64,000 nt of DNA from contig NZ_AP019309.1 of NCBI RefSeq assembly GCF_003925875.1, positions 1,178,001-1,242,000 of the forward strand, given 5' to 3'. Every line of letters begins with the position of its first letter. Positions within the stretch are counted from its first letter, which is position 1. The notes beneath the pieces are model-generated. The model ran no database searches and was not told where the DNA came from. It worked only from the letters and a program-made list of their open reading frames with translations. The stretch comes from Intestinibaculum porci (lineage in GTDB: Bacteria > Bacillota_I > Bacilli_A > Erysipelotrichales > Coprobacillaceae). Of the stretch, positions 37,496-47,233 are shown piece after piece. The position numbers and the translations under genes were made by a program.

Positions 37496-38521
37496 ATGGA
37501 TTACAAAAAAGCTGGCGTAGACATTGAAGCAGGTTACAAATCTGTGGAATTAATGAAAAAATATGTCAAAGAAACGATGCGAGAAGAAGTCTTAGGCGGC
37601 CTGGGCGGCTTCGCTGGGGCCTTCGACTTAAAGAAGATCAAAAACTATGAAGATCCAGTGTTATTAAGCGGGACAGATGGCTGCGGGACAAAGGTGAAAT
37701 TAGCCTTTGTTCTCGACAAACATGATACGATCGGGATCGACGCGGTCGCGATGTGTGTCAATGATATTGCCTGTGCTGGCGGTGAACCATTATTCTTCTT
37801 AGACTATATTGCCTGCGGGAAAAACTATCCGGAAAAGATCGCGACGATCGTGAAAGGCGTTGCTGAAGGCTGCAAGCAGTCTGAATGTGCTTTAATCGGT
37901 GGGGAAACAGCTGAACATCCTGGTTTAATGCCAGAAAATGATTACGACTTAGCCGGCTTTGCGGTGGGCGTTGTCGAACGGAAAGAAATCATTGATGGCT
38001 CAACCATTAAAGATGGCGATGTTTTAGTCGGCATCGCTTCTAGCGGCGTGCATTCCAATGGGTTCTCATTAGTCCGTAAAGTCTTTGAAATCACCCCTGA
38101 ATCATTAAATACTTACTATGATGAATTAGGCAAAACTTTAGGGGAAGCCTTAATTGCGCCTACTCGCATTTATGTCAAAGCCTTAAAGAATGTGAAAAAT
38201 GCCGGTGTGAAAGTGAAAGGCTGTTCTCATATCACTGGCGGCGGATTCTATGAAAATGTGCCAAGAATGCTGCCAGAAGGTATTAAAGCGGTGATTAAAA
38301 AGGATAGCTACAGCGTTCCGCCAATCTTTGGCTTAATTGCTAAAAATGGTGAGATCGCCGAAGAAATGATGTACAACACATTTAACATGGGCTTAGGCAT
38401 GGTCATTGCCTTAGATCCTAAAGATGTGGATACAGCGATGGAAGCGATCAAAGCGGCAGGGGATACCCCATATGTCGTTGGCCACTGTGTTGCTGGCGAT
38501 AAAGGAGTCGAATTATGTTAA
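37496..38521 (+). CDS. purM: AIR synthetase (phosphoribosylformylglycinamidine cyclo-ligase)
   Basis: 341 residues from the ATG at 37496. A GTG at 37490 overlaps the AAGGAG ribosome site and is rejected. It closes the imidazole ring of AIR from FGAM with ATP. Visible are GGFAGAFDL, GTDGCGTKVKLA, AMCVNDIACAGGEPLFFLDY (residues ~84-103), GGETAEHPG and HITGGGFYENVPRML. It overlaps purN by seven bases. Confidence 0.96.
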   Translation: MDYKKAGVDIEAGYKSVELMKKYVKETMREEVLGGLGGFAGAFDLKKIKNYEDPVLLSGTDGCGTKVKLAFVLDKHDTIGIDAVAMCVNDIACAGGEPLFFLDYIACGKNYPEKIATIVKGVAEGCKQSECALIGGETAEHPGLMPENDYDLAGFAVGVVERKEIIDGSTIKDGDVLVGIASSGVHSNGFSLVRKVFEITPESLNTYYDELGKTLGEALIAPTRIYVKALKNVKNAGVKVKGCSHITGGGFYENVPRMLPEGIKAVIKKDSYSVPPIFGLIAKNGEIAEEMMYNTFNMGLGMVIALDPKDVDTAMEAIKAAGDTPYVVGHCVAGDKGVELC

Positions 38522-39108
38522 ATATTGCGGTCTGCGTCTCAGGGGGAGGCACAGACCTGCAATCCGTCATTGACGCGGTAGAAGCAGGCTCTATTAATGG
38601 GACGATCAAACTCGTTATTTCCAATCGTAAAAAAGCTTATGCTTTAGAACGTGCGAAAAAGCATGGCATTAAAGCAGAAGTCATTAAAGATCAAAAAGAC
38701 GTCTTAAGACGGTTAGAAGAAGAACACATTGACTTAGTTGTTTTAGCTGGTTATTTAGCGATTGTCAGTGATGAAATTATTGAGAAGTATCACAATAAAA
38801 TCATCAATATTCATCCATCACTGATTCCTTCTTTCTGCGGCCCTGGCTTCTATGGTATGCATGTCCATGAAGCGGTCTATAAAAGAGGGGTACGCGTATC
38901 GGGCTGCACAGTGCACTTCGTTTCGAGCGAAGTGGATGGCGGGCCTATCATTTTACAGAAAGCTGTTGATATTACGGACGTGAAATCACCTGAAGAAATT
39001 CAGGAACGCGTCTTAGTCGAAGAACATAAAATTTTACCACAGGCGGTCGCATTATTCTGCGATGGTAAATTAGCAGTCGTCAATGAAAGGGTGGAGATTA
39101 AAAAGTGA
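38515..39108 (+). CDS. purN: GAR transformylase (folate-dependent)
   Basis: 197 residues. It transfers the formyl group of 10-formyl-tetrahydrofolate to GAR. The N-terminal VCVSGGGTDLQSVIDAV is a slight variant of VLISGNGSNLQ. The catalytic Asn-His-Asp set is in INIHPSLIPSFCG and DGGPII. The start overlaps the purM end and the stop overlaps the purH' GTG start (GTGA), so all three are translationally linked. Confidence 0.93.
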   Translation: MLNIAVCVSGGGTDLQSVIDAVEAGSINGTIKLVISNRKKAYALERAKKHGIKAEVIKDQKDVLRRLEEEHIDLVVLAGYLAIVSDEIIEKYHNKIINIHPSLIPSFCGPGFYGMHVHEAVYKRGVRVSGCTVHFVSSEVDGGPIILQKAVDITDVKSPEEIQERVLVEEHKILPQAVALFCDGKLAVVNERVEIKK

Positions 39109-39686
39109 GAAGAGCATTAGTATCCGTTACTGATAAAACAGGTGTTGTTGATTTTGCTAAGGGATTAGAAAAATTAGGTTTTGAAGTGGTCTCAACAGGC
39201 GGCACTTTAAAAGCTTTACAGGAAGGCGGCGTCAAAGCCATTGGCATCGAACAGGTGACTGGTTTCCCAGAAATCTTAGACGGTCGTGTCAAGACCCTTC
39301 ATCCAAAGGTTCATGGCGGTTTATTATATCGTCGTGATGATCCGAAACATGTCGAAACGATCAAAGAAATGGGGATTACTCCAATTGATTTGGTTTGCTG
39401 CAACTTATATGCATTCGATAAAGCTTTAGAAAAACATGCTGATTTACCAGAAATGGTGGAAAACATTGATATTGGTGGTCCATCAATGATTCGTTCCGCC
39501 GCGAAAAACTTTAAAGATGTTTTAATCGTAACGGAACCAGGTGACTACAATGATGTCTTAAAGGCTTTAGAAAATCATACCGATGATTTCAAGTTCCGGA
39601 TGAACTTAGCTTATAAAGCTTACTCTAAAACAGCGGCTTACGATACGATGATTTCAAAATACTTCGCATCACAGTTAGACAAATAG
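39105..39686 (+). CDS. purH: IMP cyclohydrolase, stand-alone N-terminal half of PurH
   Basis: 193 residues, only the MGS-like IMP cyclohydrolase domain: ALVSVTDKTGVVDFAKGL, STGGT, VTGFPEILDGRVKTLHPK, GGLLYRR and NIDIGGPSMIRSAAKN are all present. Normal bifunctional PurH is about 510 residues, with the AICAR transformylase domain C-terminal. Here the protein ends at LDK and purD starts 11 bases later, so nothing of the second domain remains. The AICAR transformylase must be encoded elsewhere or replaced. GTG start, overlapping purN. Confidence 0.92.
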   Translation: MRRALVSVTDKTGVVDFAKGLEKLGFEVVSTGGTLKALQEGGVKAIGIEQVTGFPEILDGRVKTLHPKVHGGLLYRRDDPKHVETIKEMGITPIDLVCCNLYAFDKALEKHADLPEMVENIDIGGPSMIRSAAKNFKDVLIVTEPGDYNDVLKALENHTDDFKFRMNLAYKAYSKTAAYDTMISKYFASQLDK

Positions 39687-39696
39687 GAGGGCGCTT

Positions 39697-40950
39697 ATGA
39701 AAGTTTTAGTTATTGGCTCAGGCGGACGTGAACACGCCATTGCCTGGTCTTTAAAGAAAAGTCCTCAGGTTACTGAGTTATATGCTCTGCCGGGAAATCC
39801 TGGCATGGCGGCCCTTGGTACTTGTGTCCCTGGCTCAGTGGAAGATTTAGATGGCATCTTGGCTTTTGTGGAAGAAAAAGATATTGATTTAACAGTCATT
39901 GGCCCAGAAGTCCCATTATGCATGGGCTTAGCGGATTTATTAGAAGATCATGGGCATCGTGTCTTTGGCCCACGCAAAGCGGCCGCGCAGTTAGAAGGCT
40001 CGAAAGCATTCTCAAAAGACTTCATGGTGCGCCATGGGATCCCTACGGCTAAGTATAAAGAAGTGACCAACTTAGAAGATGCTTACGCCGCTTTAAAAGA
40101 CTTCTCTTATCCGGTTGTTGTCAAAGCTGATGGCTTAGCAGCCGGAAAAGGCGTTGTTATTGCCGAAGATGAAAAAACGGCTAAGGAAACTCTGAAAGAA
40201 ATGTTATCAGGAGAAATCTTAGGCGGGGCTGGCAGTAAGGTTGTCTTAGAAGAATTCTTAACAGGCTTTGAATGCTCATTATTATGTTTTACTGATGGTA
40301 AAACGATTGTCCCAATGGTTTCGGCTAAGGATCATAAACAGATCTATGATAATAATAAAGGTCCTAATACAGGCGGGATGGGGACTGTTTCACCAAACCC
40401 ATTTTTACCAACGGGAATGGAAGAAACGTTCCAGAAGGATATCTTAGATCCTTTTGTGAAAGGATTACAGGAAGATGGCTTAGATTTTAGAGGGGTCATT
40501 TTCATCGGTCTGATGATTGAAAACGGCAAGGCGAAAGTCTTAGAATTCAATGTCCGTTTCGGTGATCCAGAAACGCAGGTTATCTTAATGCGTTTAGATT
40601 CCGATCTTTATGACATTATGAATGCTGTTGCAACCTCTACCTTAGATCAGGTCGAAGTGAAATGGAAAGATGAACAGGTGACTTGCGTTGTTTTAGCTTC
40701 AGGCGGATATCCTGGCAGCTATGAAAAAGGCAAAGTCATTACTGGTTTAGATGACTTACCAGATGATATTGTTGTCTTCCATGCGGGGACAGCAATGAAA
40801 GATGGTCAGTTAGTGACCAATGGCGGTCGTGTTTTAAATGTCTGCGCGGCTGGCAAAAACTTAGAAGAAACAAGAGACAAAGTCTATAAAGCCATTGAAA
40901 AGATTCATTTTGATGGTATGTATTGTCGAAAAGATATTGGTTTACATTAA
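39697..40950 (+). CDS. purD: GAR synthetase (phosphoribosylamine-glycine ligase)
   Basis: 417 residues with an ATP-grasp fold. It ligates glycine to phosphoribosylamine. Motifs are VIGSGGREHAIAW at the N-terminus, GPEVPLCMGL, VKADGLAAGKGV, GPNTGGMGTVSP and FNVRFGDPETQV. The ribosome site is AGGAGGG before the ATG, and purL follows after 14 bases. Confidence 0.97.
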   Translation: MKVLVIGSGGREHAIAWSLKKSPQVTELYALPGNPGMAALGTCVPGSVEDLDGILAFVEEKDIDLTVIGPEVPLCMGLADLLEDHGHRVFGPRKAAAQLEGSKAFSKDFMVRHGIPTAKYKEVTNLEDAYAALKDFSYPVVVKADGLAAGKGVVIAEDEKTAKETLKEMLSGEILGGAGSKVVLEEFLTGFECSLLCFTDGKTIVPMVSAKDHKQIYDNNKGPNTGGMGTVSPNPFLPTGMEETFQKDILDPFVKGLQEDGLDFRGVIFIGLMIENGKAKVLEFNVRFGDPETQVILMRLDSDLYDIMNAVATSTLDQVEVKWKDEQVTCVVLASGGYPGSYEKGKVITGLDDLPDDIVVFHAGTAMKDGQLVTNGGRVLNVCAAGKNLEETRDKVYKAIEKIHFDGMYCRKDIGLH

Positions 40951-40964
40951 AAAAGGAGGCAAAC

Positions 40965-43900
40965 ATGAGTCAAGTTTATCGTGTTTATGTAGTAAAAAGA
41001 AAAGAGAATGCGGTAGAAGCGAAAGAAATCCGACATAATATTCGTCATCAGTTAGACATGATGCAGTTAGAAGATGTGACGGTTGTCAATCGCTATGATT
41101 TACAGGGCATTTCAGAAGATGTTTTAAATAAAGGGATTCCTACCATTTTAAGTGAACCAATGGTTGATGATGTTTATTTAGAACATTATGACATTCCTGA
41201 AGGGGCGAAAGTATTCGCCATCGAATACTTGCCTGGTCAGTATGATGTACGTGCGGACTTCGCCGCTCAGTGCTTCCAGTTATTAACTGGCTCAAAAGAC
41301 ATTAAAGTCAGATGTGCCCGGTTATATATCATGCAGGGTATTAGCGATGAAGATGTCGCACCAATTGAACATTTCTTAATCAACCCAGTTGATTCAAGAA
41401 TTGCCTCATTAGATAAACCGGCATCACTTGATGACGCGAAAGTAGAAATCAAACCGGTACCGGTGATCGAAGGCTTTAGAGACTATGATCAACAGGCCTT
41501 AGAAGACTATATCGTTCATAACGGTATGGCGATGAACTATGATGACTTAAAAGTGACGCAGGATTACTTCAAAAACGAAGAACATCGCGATCCAACCGAA
41601 ACGGAATTAAAAGTCTTAGATACTTACTGGTCTGATCACTGCCGTCATACGACATTCGGAACTGTTTTAACAGATATCAATATTGAAGATGGCGCTTTTA
41701 AAGAAATCTTAGAAAAAGATATCGATAAATACAAAGCAAGCCGTCATTTGGTTTATGGTGTTCATACGGATCGTCCTTTAACCTTAATGGATTTAGGAAC
41801 GATTGGCATGAAGGAACTGCGTAAGAGAGGTTATCTTGATGACATGGAAGTGTCAGAAGAAATCAATGCCTGCTCGGTAGAATTAAAAGTCCATACCACT
41901 GATGGGGATGAAGACTGGTTATTAATGTTCAAAAATGAAACACATAACCATCCAACCGAAATTGAACCATTTGGTGGCGCTGCAACTTGTTTAGGCGGCT
42001 GTATCCGTGATCCGCTTTCTGGTCGTGCTTATGTTTATCAGTCGATGCGTATTACCGGTGCTGGGGATCCCCGTCAGTCTTTAAAAGATACTTTACCTGG
42101 TAAATTACCACAGCGTAAAATTTGCCGTGAAGCAGCGCAGGGCTTCTCTAGTTATGGGAACCAGATTGGTTTAACAACTGGTTATGTTCATGAAATTTAT
42201 GATCAGGGCTACGTCGCAAAACGTATGGAATTAGGTGCCGTGGTGGCCGCAGCGCCAAAAGCGCAGGTCAAACGTTTAGAACCTGAAGCTGGGCAGATTG
42301 TCTTATTAATTGGCGGTCGTACCGGTCGTGATGGAATCGGCGGCGCAACCGGCTCTTCAAAGAAACATGAATTAAAGACGACTGAAACAGCTGGGGCAGA
42401 AGTCCAGAAAGGGAACCCTGTCGAAGAACGTAAGATTCAGCGTTTATTTAGAAATGCAGCCTTCTCAGAAAAGATCGTTCGTTGTAACGACTTTGGTGCG
42501 GGCGGTGTTTCCGTTGCCATCGGGGAATTAGCGGATGGCTTAGACATTAACTTAGATGCTGTACCTAAGAAATACGAAGGTTTAAATGGTTCAGAAATTG
42601 CCATTTCTGAATCACAGGAACGTATGGCCATCGTGATCAATAAAGAAGATTTAGACTTCATGAAGCAGTGCTGCGCCGATGAAAACTTAGAGGTTTCCTA
42701 CGTTGCTGATGTCACTGACAAGGGCCGTTTAACAATGCATTACATGGGTGATACGATCGTTGATTTATCTCGTGCTTTCTTAAATAAGAATGGCGCAAAA
42801 CGTTATCAGGATGTCAGTGTTCCATTACCAGATTTCAATCAAGATCCATTTGCTGGAAAAGATAGCGGCAGCTTTAAAGAAACAACTAAAGAAGTATTGT
42901 CACGCTTATCAGTTGCCAGTCAGAAAGGTTTAGTCGAACGTTTTGACTCATCGATCGGTAACGGTACGGTATTATCACCATATGGCGGTTATACTTTAAG
43001 AACCGAAACTGAAGGGATGGCAGCTTTAATTCCTGTCTTAGGCAAAGAAACGACAACCTGCTCATTAATGGCTTATGGTTATAATCCTAAGATTACGGAA
43101 TGGTCACCATATCATGGTGCGATCAATGCGGTTGTTGAATCAGTGGCAAAAATCGTTGCGATGGGTGGAAACTACCATACGATCCGTTTCTCATTCCAGG
43201 AATTCTTCGAACGTTTAAATAAAGATCCAAAACGCTGGGGTCAGCCATTTGCGGCTTTACTTGGCGCTTATCGTGCGCAGGAAGAATTATTATTACCTTC
43301 AATCGGCGGGAAAGATTCCATGTCTGGTTCGTTTGAAAACTTAGATGTACCGCCAACATTTGTCTCTTTCGCAATTACCGGTGCGGATGTGAAAGATGTG
43401 GTCACCCCAGAATTCAAAGGTCCACATCATGCGATTGTGGAATTTATGATGCCAAAAGATGAATATCGTGTCTTTGACTTTGAGGCGTTAAAGAAACAGT
43501 ATGATATCATTATGCAGATGATCAAAGATGGCAAAGTGCGCTCTGCTTATACGGTCAAAGACGGCGGGGTCTTAGAAGCTGTTTACAAAGCAGCCTTCGG
43601 AAATGCTATTGGGGTGGAATTCAATAGTGATCTCTCATTAGCAGAATTAACCGCTAAAAACTATGGCAATATCCTCTTAGAAGTTCATGATGACGATGTT
43701 GTCAAAGGCTTAGATCATGTCCGTATTGTCGCTCATACCAATGAATCCCATGATGTCACTTATAAAGATGAAGTGATCTCATTAGATGAAGCTTATAGCT
43801 TCAATACGGCACCATTAGAAGATGTTTATCCAACATCCGCTGTTGCCCCAACCGATGAGATTCGTGTGCGTGACTGTCATGTTCGCGGCAAAGCGCATGC

Positions 43901-44711
43901 GGATAAGACTTATGATGAAGTCAAGGTTGTTATTCCAACCTTCCCAGGGACAAACTGTGAATACGATTCAGCCCGCGCATTTAGAAAAGCGGGTGGGACA
44001 CCTCGCATTGTCCTGATTAGAAATACGAGTGAATCAGATATCAAGAATTCCATTGAAGAATTCGCATCAGCCATCAAAGAATCACAGATCTTAATGATTC
44101 CGGGCGGCTTTAGTGCTTCTGACGAACCAGAAGGATCAGGTAAATTCATCGCAACGGTTTTACGTAACCCAGCTATTACAGAAGCCATTAATGATTTATT
44201 AAGCCGTGAAGGTTTAATTATCGGAATCTGTAATGGATTCCAGGCATTAGTCAAAGTGGGCTTATTACCTGATGGTAAGATCAAGACGATGACGGATCAT
44301 GATGCCACTTTAACATTCAATACCATTCACCGTCATGTTTCACAGATGGTGAAGACAAGAATTGCCAGTGTCAAATCACCTTGGTTAGCGAATGTCAAAG
44401 TCGGGGATACTCATATTATCCCAGTTTCTCATGGTGAAGGTCGTTTCGTTGCCCCGAAAGATGTCTTAGATCGTTTAATTGATAATGGTCAGGTCTTCAC
44501 ACAGTACGTTGATGACGCTGGCGATGTCACAATGCAGTCACCATTCAATCCAAACGGCTCAATGTATGGTATTGAAGGGATCTTATCAGAAGATGGTCGT
44601 ATCTTAGGTAAGATGGGTCATAGTGAACGTCAGGGTGAAAACCGTAACTTAAATATTTATGGCGAAATGGATCAGAAGTTATTCGAATCCGGTGTCGCTT
44701 ACTTTAAATAA
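40965..44711 (+). CDS. purL: FGAM synthase, single-chain form
   Basis: 1248 residues from the ATG at 40965 (AAAAAAGGAGG upstream); the earlier frame start at 40923 lies in purD. It converts FGAR to FGAM using glutamine and ATP. An N-terminal PurS-like region precedes the large ATP-binding synthase part (KNETHNHPTEIEPFGGAATC, GIGGATGSSKKH). The C-terminal glutaminase domain has GTNCEYDSARAF, nucleophile Cys in GICNGFQAL and His in SHGEGRF. This single-chain form differs from the three-gene purSLQ of Bacillus. Confidence 0.96.
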   Translation: MSQVYRVYVVKRKENAVEAKEIRHNIRHQLDMMQLEDVTVVNRYDLQGISEDVLNKGIPTILSEPMVDDVYLEHYDIPEGAKVFAIEYLPGQYDVRADFAAQCFQLLTGSKDIKVRCARLYIMQGISDEDVAPIEHFLINPVDSRIASLDKPASLDDAKVEIKPVPVIEGFRDYDQQALEDYIVHNGMAMNYDDLKVTQDYFKNEEHRDPTETELKVLDTYWSDHCRHTTFGTVLTDINIEDGAFKEILEKDIDKYKASRHLVYGVHTDRPLTLMDLGTIGMKELRKRGYLDDMEVSEEINACSVELKVHTTDGDEDWLLMFKNETHNHPTEIEPFGGAATCLGGCIRDPLSGRAYVYQSMRITGAGDPRQSLKDTLPGKLPQRKICREAAQGFSSYGNQIGLTTGYVHEIYDQGYVAKRMELGAVVAAAPKAQVKRLEPEAGQIVLLIGGRTGRDGIGGATGSSKKHELKTTETAGAEVQKGNPVEERKIQRLFRNAAFSEKIVRCNDFGAGGVSVAIGELADGLDINLDAVPKKYEGLNGSEIAISESQERMAIVINKEDLDFMKQCCADENLEVSYVADVTDKGRLTMHYMGDTIVDLSRAFLNKNGAKRYQDVSVPLPDFNQDPFAGKDSGSFKETTKEVLSRLSVASQKGLVERFDSSIGNGTVLSPYGGYTLRTETEGMAALIPVLGKETTTCSLMAYGYNPKITEWSPYHGAINAVVESVAKIVAMGGNYHTIRFSFQEFFERLNKDPKRWGQPFAALLGAYRAQEELLLPSIGGKDSMSGSFENLDVPPTFVSFAITGADVKDVVTPEFKGPHHAIVEFMMPKDEYRVFDFEALKKQYDIIMQMIKDGKVRSAYTVKDGGVLEAVYKAAFGNAIGVEFNSDLSLAELTAKNYGNILLEVHDDDVVKGLDHVRIVAHTNESHDVTYKDEVISLDEAYSFNTAPLEDVYPTSAVAPTDEIRVRDCHVRGKAHADKTYDEVKVVIPTFPGTNCEYDSARAFRKAGGTPRIVLIRNTSESDIKNSIEEFASAIKESQILMIPGGFSASDEPEGSGKFIATVLRNPAITEAINDLLSREGLIIGICNGFQALVKVGLLPDGKIKTMTDHDATLTFNTIHRHVSQMVKTRIASVKSPWLANVKVGDTHIIPVSHGEGRFVAPKDVLDRLIDNGQVFTQYVDDAGDVTMQSPFNPNGSMYGIEGILSEDGRILGKMGHSERQGENRNLNIYGEMDQKLFESGVAYFK

Positions 44712-44722
44712 GGAGTTTCTTA

Positions 44723-46105
44723 ATGGAAAAATTAGAATTTGAATGTAAAACATTATCCCCATTAGATGGACGATATGGCAAAATCAAAGATGCCTTAGGC
44801 GATTATTTCTCAGAATATGCGTTAGTAAAATATCGTGTATTTGTGGAAATCCAGTGGCTTAAATACCTCATTGAACATGTTGATACTCCTGTCTTAAATG
44901 ATGCCAAAGCAAGAGATTTAAGCGGTGTCGCAAAAATCTCTTCTGAGTTCAATTACGACTCATACAAGCGCATCAAAGAAATTGAAGCAACTACGCGTCA
45001 CGATGTGAAAGCCGTGGAATACTTCATTGATGAAAAATTAAAAGAATTAGGCTTTGAACACTTAGAATCATTCGTTCATATCGGCTGTACTTCAGAAGAT
45101 ATTAATAATACTTCTTATGGCTGTATGATTCGTGATGGTTTAAAGAATGTCTGGCTGCCAGCAGCCACTGAATTTGCGAAGACAATTGATGGTTTAGCCA
45201 TCAAAGATGCGCATTTACCAATGTTAGCACATACGCATGGTCAGCCAGCTACGCCAACAACTGTTGGTAAAGAATTCAAAGTGTATGCTTATCGTTTAAA
45301 ATCTTCGATTGAAAACATTGAAAGCATCAAGATCAAAGCGAAATTCAATGGTGCGACTGGTAACTATAGTGCCATTGGTGTACCATTCCCTAATATTAAC
45401 TGGGAAGAAGCCAATAAAGACTACGTAGAAAACTATTTAGGTTTAACATTCAATCCATTTACCACCCAGATTGAATCTCATGACTATACCTGCCATATCT
45501 TAGATGGTATTCGTCATTTCAATAACATTTTAATGGATTTAGATGTTGATATGTGGTTATACATTTCAATGGAATACTTCAAACAGATCCCTGTAAAGGG
45601 TGAAGTAGGCTCTTCTACGATGCCTCATAAAGTCAATCCAATTCGCTTTGAAAACTCTGAAGCCAACGCTGATTTCTCAAATAACATCTGTGTTGCTTTA
45701 TCAAATAAGTTACCTAAATCAAGAATGCAGCGTGACTTATCTGACTCTTCGACGCAGCGTAACTTAGGTTTAGCTTTCGGTTATTCCCTTCAGGCGATCT
45801 CTGAAACTACTGGCGGTTTAGCAAAGTGCGTTGTTAATGAAGCTAAGTTAGCAGAAGACTTAAATGAAAAATGGGAAGTCTTAGCTGAACCAATTCAGAC
45901 GATGTTAAGAAAATATGGTATCGCTGATGCTTATGATCAGTTAAAAGCTTTAACCAGAGGTAAGAATATCTCTAAAGAAGCGATCCTGGAATTCGCTCAG
46001 GGATTAGACGTCTTATCAGAAGAAGATCGTCAGACACTTGTCAATATGACCCCAGCATCATACATCGGCCGGGCCGCTGATATCGCTGAAAAACCATTAT
46101 TCTAA
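44723..46105 (+). CDS. purB: Adenylosuccinate lyase
   Basis: 460 residues, of the longer PurB subgroup. It cleaves SAICAR to AICAR and adenylosuccinate to AMP, both with release of fumarate. The signature loop GEVGSSTMPHKVNPIRFE holds the catalytic Ser. HTHGQPATPTT and TSEDINNTSYG are the other active-site segments. AAGGAG precedes the start. It is the last gene of the purine operon, closed by a perfect terminator. Confidence 0.96.
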   Translation: MEKLEFECKTLSPLDGRYGKIKDALGDYFSEYALVKYRVFVEIQWLKYLIEHVDTPVLNDAKARDLSGVAKISSEFNYDSYKRIKEIEATTRHDVKAVEYFIDEKLKELGFEHLESFVHIGCTSEDINNTSYGCMIRDGLKNVWLPAATEFAKTIDGLAIKDAHLPMLAHTHGQPATPTTVGKEFKVYAYRLKSSIENIESIKIKAKFNGATGNYSAIGVPFPNINWEEANKDYVENYLGLTFNPFTTQIESHDYTCHILDGIRHFNNILMDLDVDMWLYISMEYFKQIPVKGEVGSSTMPHKVNPIRFENSEANADFSNNICVALSNKLPKSRMQRDLSDSSTQRNLGLAFGYSLQAISETTGGLAKCVVNEAKLAEDLNEKWEVLAEPIQTMLRKYGIADAYDQLKALTRGKNISKEAILEFAQGLDVLSEEDRQTLVNMTPASYIGRAADIAEKPLF

Positions 46106-46110
46106 TGATA

Positions 46111-46138
46111 CAGGATCCTTTACCGGATCCTGTTTTTT
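46111..46138 (+). terminator. Terminator of the purine operon
   Basis: CAGGATCC / GGATCCTG perfect stem, loop TTTACC, six T. Confidence 0.92.
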
Positions 46139-46181
46139 GGTGAAATCAATTGTTTGAGATATTTTAATGTAAGATGACCTT

Positions 46182-46373
46182 ATGAAACATTTTCTAGAAG
46201 AGAAAATCTGTCAAAATCCTGATATCCAAGAGAAAGAAGCAATACGTGATGGAAATCCATACAAGATCCTTTGCACGTAGCTTAACATTCACCACTCAGG
46301 AGAAGCAGGCTTAAATATTCATCGCTTTGATCGATATGTGAAAGATGGGAAGAGGCACTTTCTCATGAAATAA
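46182..46373 (+). pseudogene. Degenerate gene remnant
   Basis: From ATG 46182 the frame reads KHFLEEKICQNPDIQEKE and stops at 46280, then continues in the same frame as coherent protein (NIHHSGEAGLNIHRFDRYVK) to 46373. Further protein-like pieces with stops follow to about 46620 (for example APAHQIVDEAGDVWPIPVS). It looks like an old, decaying gene; I do not recognise the family. Confidence 0.4.
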
Positions 46374-46702
46374 TAAGAGGATAAAACGCTGTTCCATGGA
46401 TGAGTGATCAGCGTGCAGACTTTGCAGTTAAAAAAACGTAAAATTGGAATCAGAAGCGGTGCATGGTTTAAGAAGTTTCAATCTTTTCAGTATTAGCTCC
46501 CGCTCACCAAATTGTCGATGAAGCAGGAGATGTTTGGCCCATTCCCGTCTCACTTTGACATGATGATTATATTATTGAACGTTGTTAATTCACTCGTGAT
46601 GATGTCTTATTTTTAGTGGATTTCTTATAGCTAGATACTATGGTAAATGCATAAGCAGGCTATCTGGTATGGTGAACATAGTCAGATTGCATAAAATAAG
46701 AC

Positions 46703-46730
46703 TTGTTATTTCTCGGAAATCGTTTATACT
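46703..46730 (+). promoter_or_regulatory. Promoter-like pair in front of 133-bp repeat, copy A
   Basis: TTGTTA (46703-46708), 16-base spacer, TATACT (46725-46730). The repeat begins eight bases after the end of the -10, about where transcription would start. Copy B has the same geometry with different flanking DNA. Confidence 0.5.
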
Positions 46731-46737
46731 AATAACC

Positions 46738-46809
46738 GAGGATCGTATTGACGGCATGTTAAGATGCCTGAAATGCAGATAGGAGAAGTTTGTGGCTTCT
46801 CCTATTTTT
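46738..46809 (+). ncRNA. Candidate small RNA, copy A
   Basis: About 72 bases starting just after a promoter-like pair. It holds a hairpin GGCAT/ATGCC, a small CTG/CAG hairpin and a final terminator AGGAGAAG / CTTCTCCT (46781-46788, 46796-46803) with ATTTTT. There is no open frame or ribosome-site/start pair of note. A nearly identical copy stands at 56751-56822. It matches no RNA class that I know. Confidence 0.45.
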
Positions 46810-46870
46810 ACGTCCCAAGGCTTCAAATTTCTAAATTAAGATTTTAATTCTCTGATGATCATTAAAATCA
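46738..46870. repeat. 133-bp direct repeat, copy A
   Basis: Agrees with 56751-56883 at all but three positions. It contains the candidate small RNA and a further inverted repeat GATTTTAAT / ATTAAAATC (about 46841-46869). Flanking DNA differs on both sides. Confidence 0.85.
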
Positions 46871-46947
46871 AAATTAAGTAAAGGATCGTCTCAACGTACA
46901 CGTTGATTCTACCTCCAAATTCACCTTGATGACGTCTGCATATTTGG

Positions 46948-47024
46948 GATGACACAAGATCACCCTTTCTCCCCTTGCGGGGCAATTCTTATTTTAGATG
47001 CATTTTTTGAAATGTTGTGTCATC
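46948..47024. repeat. Inverted repeat enclosing a small hairpin
   Basis: GATGACACAA (46948-46957) and TTGTGTCATC (47015-47024) are perfect inverse copies 57 bases apart. They enclose a CCCC/GGGG hairpin near 46971-46982. It may be a small structured RNA or a MITE-like remnant. The rest of 46871-47067 shows nothing else. Confidence 0.4.
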
Positions 47025-47093
47025 TTATGTAACGAAATGATTGCAATTTACTATTTTGTGCTAAATATTATGTTAAACTTAACATAATTTTAT

Positions 47094-47175
47094 TTATGTT
47101 AAGTTTCTAGTTATGTTAAGTATTAGTGATAATTCCTTTATTTTAAAGGGGTTGTCGCTTTTTTTCTTAACATAA
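47094..47175 (+). repeat. RIT1 left terminal repeat with built-in terminator
   Basis: The outer 28 bases (47094-47121) hold two direct copies of TTATGTTAAG separated by TTTCTAG. A 34-base hairpin with many G-U pairs (AGTGATAATTCCTTTA / TAAAGGGGTTGTCGCT) and a T run follow. The inner end is an inverted copy CTTAACATAA (47166-47175). The right repeat has the same length and plan. Just outside, 47068-47087 is a further TTATGTTAA/TTAACATAA palindrome. The hairpin plus T run should block transcription entering the element. Confidence 0.75.
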
Positions 47176-47233
47176 TATTTTTACTGTTATCATGATAAGT
47201 GTATTCATAAAAATTAAAAAGGAGGTATACAAA

